Source of the DNA: Undibacterium umbellatum
GTDB taxonomy: Bacteria; Pseudomonadota; Gammaproteobacteria; Burkholderiales; Burkholderiaceae_D
DNA: 64,000 bases
NCBI RefSeq assembly: GCF_014284125.1
Contig: NZ_JACOFX010000003.1
Span: 304,936-368,935 of the forward strand
Direction of reading: 5' to 3'
The translations under genes were made by a program, and so were the position numbers. This document shows positions 35,056-45,091 of this stretch, piece by piece (the stretch's first letter is position 1; each line of letters starts with the position of its first letter). The notes beneath the pieces are model-generated. The model ran no database searches and was not told where the DNA came from. It saw only the letters and a list, made by a program, of their open reading frames with translations.

Positions 35056-35772
35056 ATGGACCCTAAACTCAACATGCTGACTGAAATTCTGAAAAGAAAT
35101 AGTGATGATCCAGATTCTGTCGATATGCTCAATGAAGTTGATCACTATTTTTTCTTTCAGTCGATTTCAAACGCAGATGATCTTGAAGCGGCGTGGTCAC
35201 TCTTTGATGAGCATAAAGAAATTCGTAGCAGACTGCTAAACCTGGAAATCGATGCCAGGGAAATTCCGGGCTGGGGCTATCTCGTTCCTCAGCTTGATCA
35301 GGTAAGGTGCAGCGAAAATGAGCTCCTGGCCTTGGTTTCCTCACACATTTCCATGCTTAGGCCATTGCTTTTGGAAGAGGACTACAATGAAGAAATTATT
35401 TCTTTTATAGACCGCGGATTTGCGATAGAGATAGCGCCAGCCCCAGTTGAAATTCCTGATGTTTCGGAAAATGAACTATTTGGTGTTCTGTATGAAGCGA
35501 TAAGTGAATATCGGATTGAGCATTATCCTTACGATATACCTCATTATGAAGTATTGCGAAATTGGGCAATTTATCTGACCAAGTGCGACGAAGTCGCCTG
35601 CTATCTTTTATGGCCCTGTTTAAAGCATAAGTTGACACTACCGGATTCGTGCATGGATGCAGGCGCCAAACTGTGGAAGCTGGGTTGCCGAGATCGTTAT
35701 TGGGTAAAGGATTTGGACTTCGAATCGAAAACCGTGTATGTCAAACCAGCCTGGCTGGACAAGCACAATTGA
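35056..35772 (+). CDS. Uncharacterised acidic protein
   Basis: 238 residues from ATG 35056 (47 nt after the LRR stop; an upstream in-frame start at 34996 would overlap the LRR gene). Acidic and helical, with no signal peptide or metal motif. Composition is richer in A and T than the SDR and LRR genes, suggesting a separate origin. The size and character resemble immunity-type proteins, but no family is recognised. Confidence 0.6.
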   Translation: MDPKLNMLTEILKRNSDDPDSVDMLNEVDHYFFFQSISNADDLEAAWSLFDEHKEIRSRLLNLEIDAREIPGWGYLVPQLDQVRCSENELLALVSSHISMLRPLLLEEDYNEEIISFIDRGFAIEIAPAPVEIPDVSENELFGVLYEAISEYRIEHYPYDIPHYEVLRNWAIYLTKCDEVACYLLWPCLKHKLTLPDSCMDAGAKLWKLGCRDRYWVKDLDFESKTVYVKPAWLDKHN

Positions 35773-35892
35773 GTTGCCCGTCAACTGGTAAGCACGATTA
35801 GTTTGCGCTGATGCGATTGCATAGTGCCTGCATGTTAAAAAAATGAATGTATCCTTAACATAAATCATTGAAATAAAAAAATTGGAGCTTTT

Positions 35893-36381
35893 ATGTTTAG
35901 CTTTCTCCAGTCAACTATCTACGTACAGATTTCCCCTGATCGTCTGAGCATGCGGGATGTGAAGTCTGGCCAGTCGATTTCAGAAATACCTGAGCTGACA
36001 ATCAGTGCGCCACCAAACCAGAAATTGCTGGGTGTCGGTGCAGCTGCACGTGCGGCTGCTGCAAGCCAGCATGGTGCTATCGTGGTCAACCCTTTCGCTC
36101 ACCCGCGCTCCCTGGTTTCTGACTTTACCGTGGCAGAACAACTCATCAAGGCATTTCTGTCCAGGCTGGTGGGGGGAGCAACTTTCAAGATGTCACCCGT
36201 GCTCATTATCCATCCCCAGGGTAATCCTGAAGGAGGTTTTACCCAGGTCGAAAACCGCGCATTTCGTGAACTTGGTTTTGGTGCTGGGGCAGCAAAAGTC
36301 ATACTTTGGCAAGGTAATGACCTGACAGATCAGGAGATATTGTCAGGCCAGTTTTCGTCGCATGGGCAAGTGTGTGAGTGA
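35893..36381 (+). CDS. MreB-like rod-shape protein, short form
   Basis: 162 residues. The start FSFLQSTIYVQISPDRLSMRDV, the middle VNPFAHPRSLVSDFTVAEQLIKAF and the end GQFSS resemble the N-terminal actin-fold part of MreB, without the C-terminal half of the ATPase. Short proteins of this kind are annotated as rod shape-determining proteins in Burkholderiales. GGAG precedes the ATG. Intact ATP binding is doubtful. Confidence 0.6.
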   Translation: MFSFLQSTIYVQISPDRLSMRDVKSGQSISEIPELTISAPPNQKLLGVGAAARAAAASQHGAIVVNPFAHPRSLVSDFTVAEQLIKAFLSRLVGGATFKMSPVLIIHPQGNPEGGFTQVENRAFRELGFGAGAAKVILWQGNDLTDQEILSGQFSSHGQVCE

Positions 36382-36671
36382 ATAAGAAATTCAATTTTCA
36401 GTGAGCAGGCTGGTGACTCGCATTTTTCTGCATTGTTTCCGACAATGCAGAATCTTGTTTTCTTGCTGGTAGCGCATGGAAAAAAACCTAATGCCGTGCT
36501 GATCAGTTTTTGATTTTTTTGATGCAGAATGATGTCCTTGATTCTGTCAGAAATGTCATCAAGATCATTCATATCCGCTATCACCTCAAATGTAGTCTGT
36601 CCTGTAACGCCTGACAAATATCAGGCCGGATAAGATTCAGTATTCCTCACTCTTGATATCTGCTCCCAAGC
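36382..36671. other. 290-bp intergenic region
   Basis: Lies between convergent genes. An open frame of 95 codons on the minus strand overlaps the MreB-like gene end and has no recognisable features, so it is not called. No hairpin of note. Confidence 0.4.
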
Positions 36672-38312
36672 CTACAAATCCAGTTTCTGCATCAGGCGCT
36701 TCATATCCACAGCATAAAATTGAGGTAACTTGAAGGCCCCCTTGCACGGCACGGCTATCGATTCTCCGTTTTTTAAACCCAGGCTGACTTTGCCGCTAGC
36801 CTTGCAGGCTCTTACCATGTCATCGACGAGCAGAGAAGATCCGAATATTTTTTTTCCGTCCATTTCATGGACACTCATACCGGACTTAAACAGACCACAG
36901 CCTTTTATTTCTCCTACAACAAAGGCATCTTTTTCAGTGTAAAAGCTGATGTTGCGATTGCAGTCTTCTTCCATCAAAGTCGCAAATGCCATGCGCTGGA
37001 TCTTGGCATACTGTGTTGTAGGTAATGGAGCTGGTTTTGCCAGTTGCGTGCTGGCGAGAAATTCTGGCCAGACTGTTGACATGGGTTGCTCACCCATGAG
37101 TTTTGGCAACCATTGTGGCGTGCACTCTTTCTTTTTACCGCATTCGATGGCTTGTTCAAAGCTGTTGGTATTTCCTGTTTCAAACGCTCGATAGTAGTCA
37201 TTCATTTGTTGCAGAGGGCTGCCATCATTCTGGCGTACAGCCAGGCCCATGACATGCAAGGCCAGACCACAGTCGTAGGGGACAGAGCCGCTGGCTGCCA
37301 GATTCTGGGGCAATGTTTTCCAGCTATATTCTCCCGCCACGAAGATGCAATTGGAAATGGCAGTGCCCAGTTCTGATGCAGCATCTTCAGGGCTGACCCA
37401 TCTCGTTTTCAGGCTTGCTGTCCAGCGCAGGTATTCTGCACCTCCTTCCACAATATAGGGTGCGTGCTGCTCACGTTCTTTTGCTGAAGGTGGTTGAAAA
37501 CGATGGGCAAATTCATGCCAGACAAATTTCCTCAATCGTCCGTCACTATCAGGATTGGGATGCTCCGGCCAGTTATAAAGCGCCAGCCTCAAGACGTCAC
37601 CGGCATCTCCCCAAAAACTTGGGCCACCATCATTTTGCGCCACAGTTGCGGCAAGTATTGGCTTGCGAAAACCGACATCGGGTAATGCCTGGTAATAAAA
37701 ATCTACCGCTTGATCAGCGATGTTTTGCAGTAACTGGATATTCTTTTCGCCTAGAGCGGGATTGAAATAGCTGATGACACCAGCTTTTGATGAAATCTGC
37801 TTCTTCAGTAACAGCACGGCCATGTATTGCCCATCATATGCATCGTAAGATGCTGTCTCTTGAAAGAGCTGGCCTTTGAAAGCAATACTGCCCGGCGCTG
37901 AGAATTGGTAACCTACTGAGCCACACTTGTCGCTGACTGCGTAGCTGGTCGTATTGACATACATGCCTTCTCCCATGGGGAAGGAACCAGGTGATACGCG
38001 GTCATAAAACTTGCTCGCTGCAGGCACATCGAAACGTAGCCCTGAACATGCCTTGTTGGTTTTGGTGAGTGTAGTTCCGTCAGCGGTACCGCAATCATCC
38101 ACAGCTTGCCATCTTGCCCGGATCTCACCGCCAAATTTGGGCAAGGTTTCATGGTTCAGGAATGGAATGACATCACATGATTGCGGCAATTGATAGCTGA
38201 CTTCAAGCTTCTCTGGAGAGATCAGTTTAAGGTGTACGGTAACGTCAGCAGCCTGGCTTTGCTGGAATAATAAACAAGCAAATGTTGCTAAGCCTAATCG
38301 CAGGAATTTCAT
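36672..38312 (-). CDS. Secreted gluzincin-type metalloprotease-like protein
   Basis: 546 residues with a signal peptide (residues 1-21, ends SQA). The zinc motif HEFAH (H266, E267, H270) and a downstream GGAEYL (E293 as possible third ligand) match HExxH + E peptidases. An N-terminal beta-sandwich-like region and a C-terminal domain flank it; the latter is PDZ-like or lipocalin-like, with CNRNISFY and CKGAFK Cys. Many paired cysteines fit a periplasmic or secreted protein. Substrate unknown. Confidence 0.7.
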   Translation of the reverse strand: MKFLRLGLATFACLLFQQSQAADVTVHLKLISPEKLEVSYQLPQSCDVIPFLNHETLPKFGGEIRARWQAVDDCGTADGTTLTKTNKACSGLRFDVPAASKFYDRVSPGSFPMGEGMYVNTTSYAVSDKCGSVGYQFSAPGSIAFKGQLFQETASYDAYDGQYMAVLLLKKQISSKAGVISYFNPALGEKNIQLLQNIADQAVDFYYQALPDVGFRKPILAATVAQNDGGPSFWGDAGDVLRLALYNWPEHPNPDSDGRLRKFVWHEFAHRFQPPSAKEREQHAPYIVEGGAEYLRWTASLKTRWVSPEDAASELGTAISNCIFVAGEYSWKTLPQNLAASGSVPYDCGLALHVMGLAVRQNDGSPLQQMNDYYRAFETGNTNSFEQAIECGKKKECTPQWLPKLMGEQPMSTVWPEFLASTQLAKPAPLPTTQYAKIQRMAFATLMEEDCNRNISFYTEKDAFVVGEIKGCGLFKSGMSVHEMDGKKIFGSSLLVDDMVRACKASGKVSLGLKNGESIAVPCKGAFKLPQFYAVDMKRLMQKLDL

Positions 38313-38337
38313 CTTGGGAATTTTTGATAGTAATAAT

Positions 38338-38754
38338 TTAACATTGTGCCCTATCTTTTACCGAAGCTGCTTCCTTTATCAATGTTTCCAGCACTTGCAA
38401 GTCAATCTCACTGAGCCTGCGTATATAAAGACAGCCCTTGCCAGACTTTGACTTGCCCAGATTTTCCAGCAACTCAGCATGCCTGGCCGCAGCGAACAAT
38501 CCATACAGGCTGATGTCACCCTTGCGCGAAGAAAAGCCTACCAGGCAGATATCACCCTCGCGACCGCTTTCATAGCGGTAGTGATAATTGCCAAAGCCAA
38601 CGATGCTGTCACCCCACATGACGGCAGGCTGCTTAGTGGCCTTGGACATGAGTTGTATCAAGATTTCACAGTCCTGCCTCCGTGTCTCATCGGCGATGGC
38701 AGCGATGTAGTCGTCTACGCTATTGTCAGTTGCCTTGGTTTTGTTCTCAGCCAT
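38338..38754 (-). CDS. DUF1801 protein
   Basis: 138 residues from ATG 38754; the frame upstream to 38901 lacks family residues. ATDNSVDDYIAAIADETRRQDC, MWGDSIVGFGNYHYRY and GKGCLYIRRLSEID are characteristic of DUF1801 (iron-chaperone-like/frataxin-like fold). Cytoplasmic, function unknown. Confidence 0.85.
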   Translation of the reverse strand: MAENKTKATDNSVDDYIAAIADETRRQDCEILIQLMSKATKQPAVMWGDSIVGFGNYHYRYESGREGDICLVGFSSRKGDISLYGLFAAARHAELLENLGKSKSGKGCLYIRRLSEIDLQVLETLIKEAASVKDRAQC

Positions 38755-38961
38755 GTTTGATCTCACGAAAGTTTTTCTTGAGTATGCCAGCTGTGTCAAT
38801 TTTTCGAAGCGGCAGATTTTAGTGTAACGGCGAGAAACAAAAGTGTCTATACAATGTACAACAGAATTTAATGCCTCCTTCCTGGCTGGGTTAGAATTCA
38901 TTCATAGGGGAGGAGACTTGAATCCATCCCACTCCAAATTTTTTTGACACTTTCAAAAACC

Positions 38962-40083
38962 ATGCGCATCCGTCATTTAACAGACCCCGAAAACGGTAAG
39001 AACTGGAGCAGTTTTTGTGATGGTTCGAATGTGCGTGTCCGCACTGGTGTTCCTGGCAAAGAAAAAGAGAGCGACAAGCCTCAGGATAATCCCGATGCCG
39101 CCCTGGCATGGGCAGAGAAAGAGGAATGGTCCAGAATCAAGAAAGGCTTCATTCTCGATCAAGCCGGTGCGCAAGCCGGTGAACCGCGCATGCATTGCCT
39201 GCGCAGCAAGGCATATACAGGTGCCTTGCCGATTGCCGACGTAGATGGGCAATTGCTATGCAATAGTTTTGACGATACGCGACCTGGTGATTGCTTGTAT
39301 TTACTGGATGTCTCAGGCAAGAAAACTGCATTGCCAGAATTGCCCCAGCACCGCATGGTGTGGAAGGCGATTTACCTGCCAGCCATGCAGCGTCTGCTGA
39401 TCAAGGCCGATCATCAGGTTTTATCGTGGACAAAAGGTGATACTGCCTACACTATCCTTTCTACGCCCAATCCCCATCCGGTAAGCTGCCTTGACGCGCA
39501 GGCTAGCCTTGCTGTCTGGTATGCTGAACCCAATCTGGTGGTGACTGATCTGAATTCTGGTCAACAGCTTTTGAATCTCCCTTTGCCCTATGAACTGTAT
39601 GGCGGCCATTCCCCGCAAATGGAGGCAGCCTTGTCACCCAATGGTGATACCGTCGCTTATTGCGCACGCGCAGGAGAGATTGTCTTGCTGGATATCGCGA
39701 CAGGCACGGTGCGTGCCAGCATCGCTGGTGACTTCAAGATGATCAAGCTGCTCAGATACACACCCGATGGCCGCTACCTGATCGCCGAGGCCGCATACGG
39801 TAATGCCAGCCACTTGTGCTTCGACATGCAAAGCATGTCTTTGCGTGCAGGCTGGCCCGCTTCCAGCTTTGACGGCAGAACTTCGATAGCCCTGTCGCCA
39901 GATGGCAAACTATGTGCCATTGCCAATCGCAACAAGATGCAGATCTACGACTTCGCGACCCTGGAATGCACCTTAAGCTTCAGGATAGAACATGTCGTCA
40001 AACGCTGTAGCATAGGGTGGGTAGGTCAGTATCTTGGTGTCCAAACAGATTATGGTTGTGCGAGTTTGTATGCGCTGGGTTGA
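38962..40083 (+). CDS. WGR-like N-terminus plus beta-propeller protein
   Basis: 373 residues from ATG 38962. The first 65 residues (MRIRHLTDPENGKNWSSF ending EEWSRIKKGFIL) resemble the WGR-like domain found in various bacterial accessory proteins. The rest contains WD40/YVTN-like blades (AALSPNGDTVAYCARAG, LLRYTPDGRYLIAEA, ALSPDGKLCAIAN) forming a propeller. No signal peptide, so probably a cytoplasmic scaffold. Exact role unknown. Confidence 0.65.
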   Translation: MRIRHLTDPENGKNWSSFCDGSNVRVRTGVPGKEKESDKPQDNPDAALAWAEKEEWSRIKKGFILDQAGAQAGEPRMHCLRSKAYTGALPIADVDGQLLCNSFDDTRPGDCLYLLDVSGKKTALPELPQHRMVWKAIYLPAMQRLLIKADHQVLSWTKGDTAYTILSTPNPHPVSCLDAQASLAVWYAEPNLVVTDLNSGQQLLNLPLPYELYGGHSPQMEAALSPNGDTVAYCARAGEIVLLDIATGTVRASIAGDFKMIKLLRYTPDGRYLIAEAAYGNASHLCFDMQSMSLRAGWPASSFDGRTSIALSPDGKLCAIANRNKMQIYDFATLECTLSFRIEHVVKRCSIGWVGQYLGVQTDYGCASLYALG

Positions 40084-40120
40084 TGGCATCAAATCAAGAT
40101 AGCATCAAGTCAAATCAGAC

Positions 40121-40549
40121 TTAAGGCTGATTATCCTGTTCCCACTGCGGATTCCAGACCACTTCCCACAGATGCCCATCCGGGTCCTGGAAATAGCCTG
40201 AATAACCACCCCAAAAAGTATCATGCGCTGCCTTGACGATGGTTGCCCCCGCCTTGCTGGCTTTGGCCATGACAGCATCCACTTCAGATTTGGAGCCTAC
40301 ATTGTGGCCCAGGGTCATTTCTGTGGCACTGGCTGCTGCCAGCTTCAGACCGGTATCATGTGCGATGCTCTTGCGTGGCCACAGCGCCAGGCGCAGCTTG
40401 GCTTGCAGTGAGATGAAGACGACAGCGCCAAATTCAAATTCTGTTCCTATGATGCCTTCAGTAGAAAACCCCAGGCCATCACGGTAGAAATGCAGCGAGG
40501 TTTCTAGATTGTCGACGCCCAGGGTAATGACGGTGATGCGTGCTTGCAT
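40121..40549 (-). CDS. VOC-family protein
   Basis: 142 residues from ATG 40549 (GAGAGG 8 nt upstream; ATG 40555 is too close to it). VITLGVDNLETSLHFYRDGLGF and the C-terminal GYFQDPDGHLWEVVWNP are a classic single VOC module with the Glu metal ligand. Common annotation is glyoxalase/bleomycin-resistance family; substrate unknown. Confidence 0.9.
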   Translation of the reverse strand: MQARITVITLGVDNLETSLHFYRDGLGFSTEGIIGTEFEFGAVVFISLQAKLRLALWPRKSIAHDTGLKLAAASATEMTLGHNVGSKSEVDAVMAKASKAGATIVKAAHDTFWGGYSGYFQDPDGHLWEVVWNPQWEQDNQP

Positions 40550-40682
40550 AGGCATATCCTCTCATATGATGGAATCAAATTGATTTGCTAGCGCGTATTA
40601 CAATCCCCTCTTGCTGCTATATTCTCGTATAGATCAGTTTAATACAAACAGGGGGCAAGTCCCCATAATCCAGGAGTGGAGT

Positions 40683-41753
40683 TTGAAAGCACGCATCAGC
40701 AGCTCAATTGCCAAATTTCTTGCCGCCAGCATGACTTGTATAGTGGCTGCCATCATGCTGTCTGCTTGCGCGGTCAGGACCAAGGCTGTGCCTGCAGAAA
40801 CTGCCTATACCGCAGAGTCCACTTATCAAAAATTGAGAGCCAGCTATCCTTTCATCCGGATCGCCAGCCAGACCTTGCCAGCCAGCGTCAAGCTGCTGCC
40901 AGATTTGCCTTATGTCCGTCATGGGGATAAAGACTTGCAACTGGATTTATACCTGCCTGTACAAGCCAAGGGGGCAGGCTTCAGTGTCAACCCTGCCAAC
41001 CCAGTCAGGCCAGCGATTGTACTTGTGCATGGCGGTGGCTGGCGATCAGGCTCACGTGACAACCTTGGCGCAATGGCGATACGTCTGGCAGAACGTGGTT
41101 ATGTCTGTGCCGCCATCAGCTACCGCTTATCGACAGAGGCACGCTACCCGGCTGCCATACACGATGTCAAGGCGGCAGTACGCTGGATGCGCAGCCACGC
41201 CAGCTTATACCATGTCAACCCGCATCAAATTGCCGTAGCGGGTGGGTCCGCAGGCGGGCAAATTGCTGCACTGGTCGGTGTGACCAATGACATGGCAAAT
41301 TTCGACATAAAGGCTGGGGGCAGTATTGCTTCCAGTGCTGTTTCCAACACCGTTTCCAGCACGGTGCAAGCCGTCATCAATATCGATGGTTTGTCAGATT
41401 TTACTTCAGAAGAAGCACGCAGATATGAAGATGACCCCAGCAAAAAAACGACAGCCGCAGGTGCCTGGCTGGGTGGTGGCTATGCAGAAAAAACAGCAGT
41501 ATGGAAAGAAGCATCCCCGCTCAGCCATGTCAGCAAAGATACACCTCCCTTCTTGTTCATCAGCAGTGCACAAAAACGCTTTAGCCTGGGCCGGGAAGAA
41601 ATGATGGCGAAAATGAAGGCTCTGGGCATTGCAACCAAGCACGTGCAACTGCCAGATACGCCGCATAGCTTCTGGTTATTTGATCCCTGGCTGGAGCCGA
41701 CTGTCGATGCGGTCAGTGCGTTTTTGGAAGAGATTTTTGCGGTGAAACGCTGA
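40683..41753 (+). CDS. Lipoprotein alpha/beta hydrolase (esterase/lipase)
   Basis: 356 residues from TTG 40683, chosen because AGGAG lies 6 nt upstream and the signal peptide then sits at the N-terminus; upstream ATG 40611 would bury it. Lipobox MLSAC. The core has HGGGWRSGS (oxyanion hole), GGSAGGQIAAL (nucleophile Ser) and DTPHSFWLF (catalytic His), as in the hormone-sensitive-lipase-like esterases. A GGGG/CCCC hairpin (40651-40664) precedes the ribosome site and could affect initiation. Confidence 0.8.
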   Translation: MKARISSSIAKFLAASMTCIVAAIMLSACAVRTKAVPAETAYTAESTYQKLRASYPFIRIASQTLPASVKLLPDLPYVRHGDKDLQLDLYLPVQAKGAGFSVNPANPVRPAIVLVHGGGWRSGSRDNLGAMAIRLAERGYVCAAISYRLSTEARYPAAIHDVKAAVRWMRSHASLYHVNPHQIAVAGGSAGGQIAALVGVTNDMANFDIKAGGSIASSAVSNTVSSTVQAVINIDGLSDFTSEEARRYEDDPSKKTTAAGAWLGGGYAEKTAVWKEASPLSHVSKDTPPFLFISSAQKRFSLGREEMMAKMKALGIATKHVQLPDTPHSFWLFDPWLEPTVDAVSAFLEEIFAVKR

Positions 41754-41788
41754 TGCAATGATGTACAGGATCAGGGCACTCGATTCGA

Positions 41789-42265
41789 CTATGCTTTACT
41801 TCGGAACAAGATGATAATCATCACCAATACCATCAGAGGAACAGCGAGACAAAAAAAGAAAAAATTCGCATCAGAAAAATCCCAGCGTGAGGGCGAGATA
41901 AAACTGAGCATGCTTTCAAGAGCATTCGTCGTGCAAATAAAACGCAAATTCGCCCCATTGAAGCCAATAAAAATCCCCCAGGCTATAGATGCAGAATAAA
42001 TCTTGCTCAAGTGTTTTCTGTATGCAAAGGCGAGTGGTATGAAGCCAGCTATCGTCATTAATATCAAGGCGGCAGGGGTTGCCGTCAGCTCACTTCCCAA
42101 TTTTTGGATCGCATCCAAAAACGATAAATCCCTGGCCCCAAACTCAGGATAAAATTTTCTGAGGAAGATGGCGATGCAGATTTCTGCAACGGCATTGCCG
42201 ATGGCTGCCAATGTGCAGGACAGTAGCAGGGGCTTGCAATACACAAAGGTGGTTTTCACGCGCAT
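41789..42265 (-). CDS. Unknown membrane protein
   Basis: 158 residues with four hydrophobic segments (about residues 11-33, 62-80, 88-103 and 133-155). No family recognised. Its start overlaps the end of the upstream small gene by 10 bp, suggesting co-expression. Confidence 0.6.
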   Translation of the reverse strand: MRVKTTFVYCKPLLLSCTLAAIGNAVAEICIAIFLRKFYPEFGARDLSFLDAIQKLGSELTATPAALILMTIAGFIPLAFAYRKHLSKIYSASIAWGIFIGFNGANLRFICTTNALESMLSFISPSRWDFSDANFFFFCLAVPLMVLVMIIILFRSKA

Positions 42266-42513
42266 GCCGGCCTGCGTTTATGGCCGCAATGAATAGTGTC
42301 GCCAGCCTGCTGCGCAATGAAATCGCTGGAAGAATTCAGGTAAATTTGTAATGAATCATTTTCTCTGTGCAGGTCTACCTTTGACTCTTGATCACTGGAA
42401 ATCAGCTCCAGACTTTCACCAGGCTCCAGGGTGAAATCACGCGCCCATGGCTCTACCCAGACGACGAGGTCGTCTGTGCCATTGTTTGATACAGAGAATT
42501 TGAAAGGACTCAT
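42256..42513 (-). CDS. Small hypothetical protein
   Basis: 85 residues, beta-rich, Cys near the C-terminus (HCGHKRRPACA). The FSVSNNGTDDLVVWVEPWARDF and LEPGESLELISSD phrases suggest a small immunoglobulin-like or pilus-type beta protein without a signal peptide. Overlaps the following membrane-protein gene. Function unknown. Confidence 0.6.
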   Translation of the reverse strand: MSPFKFSVSNNGTDDLVVWVEPWARDFTLEPGESLELISSDQESKVDLHRENDSLQIYLNSSSDFIAQQAGDTIHCGHKRRPACA

Positions 42514-42652
42514 TTACTTCTTGATTGCGATGATGGATGCCAGAAGTTTAATCTGGCTACAATGCGTATTTTACTCGTTGGGAAGTAATCAAGGGCTGCT
42601 CATTGCGGGTGCCCTGGGAAATATGCCTGGTCAACAAATGAGACTATAAGCT

Positions 42653-42718
42653 GCAGGGTGAGCCGTGCGCACCGCTTTTGTGTATGAAGAATAAGCAGGG
42701 CACATAAGAGCACCCTGC
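42653..42718. repeat. Inverted repeat GCAGGGTG/CACCCTGC
   Basis: 8-bp arms enclosing about 50 bp, just after the 3' end of the sulfatase gene. The arms match the hairpin at 22906-22934, pointing to a dispersed family of terminator-like repeats. Confidence 0.5.
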
Positions 42719-42731
42719 CAAAAAAATGCAT

Positions 42732-44729
42732 CTAGGTAGGCACCTGCCCATCCGCCACGATACCCATCTCCTGCATATTCTGCGGTGTATAGCCCGCCTT
42801 GATCAGAGCCTGATTCAAGGCCTTGCGCAGATATTGCAGGTCAAACTCGGTACGGGCCAGGTTCAGGCCCAGTTCTACAATTTGTCCTGAACGCAGCAGC
42901 GGTTCACCAGTCGTTTTATCCCAGTGCAGCAGGTTGTGATTTTCATTTGGATCAGCATCCAGGTTATACAATTCCCATTGCGTGTTGGCAGGGTTTTGCG
43001 GTTCCCAGTAGCGCACCAGCTTCCAGGGTTTTTCAAAGTAGGATTGTATGTGGTTGGGCTGCACCACCGGGCCAGATGCGGTCAGTGGTTGTTTTTCTGT
43101 TGGCTTGCCAGTGGGGCTGGTCAGACGCTCTGTGATGTTGACATACCACTGGTATTTGTCAGGCAGGTAGTTGGTATCGAGTGGCGCGGTGATATTGTCG
43201 TCAGAGACAAACAGCACGCCCTTGCGTTCACTTGCCTGTGCATCGCCACGTATGACCGGTGCCAGGTCTTCGCCAGCAAGGGGTTTGACATCGTGGCCCT
43301 GGATGAATTTTGCCAGCGCCTGTCTGTCGTCCTTGTCATAGCCAGCCAGGCCCAGCAGGGTGGGCACCCAGTCTACGTGTGTGGTATGGCATTGCACAGT
43401 GCGCATGGTTTTGTCGCCATTCACCAGCGGTGAAGAAATGATGGCAGGGATATGGATGGCTTCCTGATAAGCGCCACACCATTTTTCTATCTGGCCGCCA
43501 TGGGCACCTGCCAGCTCGCCATGGTCAGAGGTGAACACGACGATGGTGTTTTGATCGAGGCCGCTTTCATACAGGCGCTCAAGTATGGTACTGACTTCGA
43601 CATTCACCAGATATTGCAGGTACAGGTAAAACGCCAGGTAGTTGCGATACCAGTCCTCGGCATTGCTCTGCATCTTGAACGGGTAGGGCGAGGGCACCAC
43701 GGCATGCTGGCCGCGCAGTGTCGTCAGCGCCAGTTGGAACTTGTACGAATAATCGTACTGGCAATCCGGCTTGCTTGATAAATCGCCGCGCCAGTTGGCT
43801 GGCAGCTTGACTTCACCCAGCTTGAAACCACCGGGGTTCAGCGGCACGCGATAAGTAGCATTGAATTGATTGGGGGCCTTGCCATATACCGGCGGCTGGC
43901 TCATCGTACCTTTTACTGGTGCACCAAAGGGGGCAATGATATCGCCCAGCGTTGGCGGATTGGCTGGTGTTTCTACTGCTGGTTGCCAGGGGAAAGGGTA
44001 GGCGCCAATATCATGAGGATTGACAAACGATGCCACCGCCAGCCATGGCCGCAATTTGAAGCTGGCATTGGTTGGATTATTGCTGTTGATGATATTCGCC
44101 TGCACCCCCAGGCCCTTGCGACGCAGGAAAGTGGTGACAAGGTCAGTATAGCTTTTGTCGCGATACACACCCAGGTTAGGCGTGCCAAAACGCTGGTCAG
44201 AGGGGATGGAATATTCCCAGTCACTAAAGCCCCAGTTTTCCAGACTGCCCGTGGGGGAGTCCGACAAATCCCAGCGCCCGAAATAATGCGTTTCATAACC
44301 CGCCGCGCGAAACCAGTCACCCATGGTCGGCACGCCATCTTGCGGCAGCCACGGGAAGGCAGGATCAGTATCCACCTTGAACATGCCCTCGGTCTGCGTC
44401 ACCCCGCTATGAGCGCTGTATTGCCCGGTCATGATAGTGGCACGGCCAGGCACGCAGGCAATGCTGGAGCAGGTATGATTTTGCAGCGACACACCATGCT
44501 CACGCAGTTTGACAAAGCCGGGGAATAATTCGGCATAAGGGTTATCCAGCAAGCTGCCTTCTTCAAACCGCAAGATCTGGTACAGCGGCTCCAGAGGATC
44601 ATCAGGATACCTGGGCGGATAACGCATCTGGTCGACCATAATGAACAGGATATTGGGTCTGGCAGGTGCTGTGCTGGTGTCGCCTGTGGGGTTGCCAGCG
44701 TTGCTGGAGTTGGGGCTTGTTGTACTCAT
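42732..44729 (-). CDS. Sulfatase (Cys-type, formylglycine-dependent)
   Basis: 665 residues from ATG 44729 (AAGG 6 nt upstream). N-terminal NILFIMVDQMRYPP supplies the metal Asp. The signature CVPGRATIMTGQ contains the C-x-P-x-R motif (Cys92) converted to formylglycine by a maturase. VFTSDHGELAGAHGG and the C-terminal WELYNLDADPNENHNL are usual sulfatase elements. No signal peptide is obvious. No maturase gene is nearby. Divergent from a LysR gene that probably controls it. Confidence 0.9.
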   Translation of the reverse strand: MSTTSPNSSNAGNPTGDTSTAPARPNILFIMVDQMRYPPRYPDDPLEPLYQILRFEEGSLLDNPYAELFPGFVKLREHGVSLQNHTCSSIACVPGRATIMTGQYSAHSGVTQTEGMFKVDTDPAFPWLPQDGVPTMGDWFRAAGYETHYFGRWDLSDSPTGSLENWGFSDWEYSIPSDQRFGTPNLGVYRDKSYTDLVTTFLRRKGLGVQANIINSNNPTNASFKLRPWLAVASFVNPHDIGAYPFPWQPAVETPANPPTLGDIIAPFGAPVKGTMSQPPVYGKAPNQFNATYRVPLNPGGFKLGEVKLPANWRGDLSSKPDCQYDYSYKFQLALTTLRGQHAVVPSPYPFKMQSNAEDWYRNYLAFYLYLQYLVNVEVSTILERLYESGLDQNTIVVFTSDHGELAGAHGGQIEKWCGAYQEAIHIPAIISSPLVNGDKTMRTVQCHTTHVDWVPTLLGLAGYDKDDRQALAKFIQGHDVKPLAGEDLAPVIRGDAQASERKGVLFVSDDNITAPLDTNYLPDKYQWYVNITERLTSPTGKPTEKQPLTASGPVVQPNHIQSYFEKPWKLVRYWEPQNPANTQWELYNLDADPNENHNLLHWDKTTGEPLLRSGQIVELGLNLARTEFDLQYLRKALNQALIKAGYTPQNMQEMGIVADGQVPT

Positions 44730-45091
44730 GATCATCCTTTGGCAGTAAGGGGTAGAGCATCGAGAGAAATCCGGCAAAGGCGTTAAGTTTTGCCTCGCAT
44801 AGGGTAGCTATCTATTAATTTTAATGCAACTTATCGAAAATACAAAGACGTATATGTACAGGCCACAATTTTTTTCAATTGGAGAGAGGCAATAGAATGT
44901 GGTCGTCTTAAAAAGCTGATGCATACACATACAGCATGGCCTGCCGGCAACTGGACGTTGTGGCTATATTCCAGTAGGCTGTGCTTTTTTGTAGATGCTT
45001 GTTGATCCGGGCGATTCTGGGAATTGTTAGACAATCCGGTCTTGAGCCGCCAGGCGTCATATCACAACACCGCAATATCATAAGAAACCGC
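44730..45091. other. 362-bp divergent promoter region (sulfatase / LysR)
   Basis: AT-rich stretch without a gene. It should carry the promoters and LysR operator, but no clear T-N11-A palindrome was found by eye. Confidence 0.5.

Noticed and set aside
36330..36617. 95-codon minus-strand frame
   Set aside because: Overlaps the end of the MreB-like gene and has no ribosome site or recognisable features.
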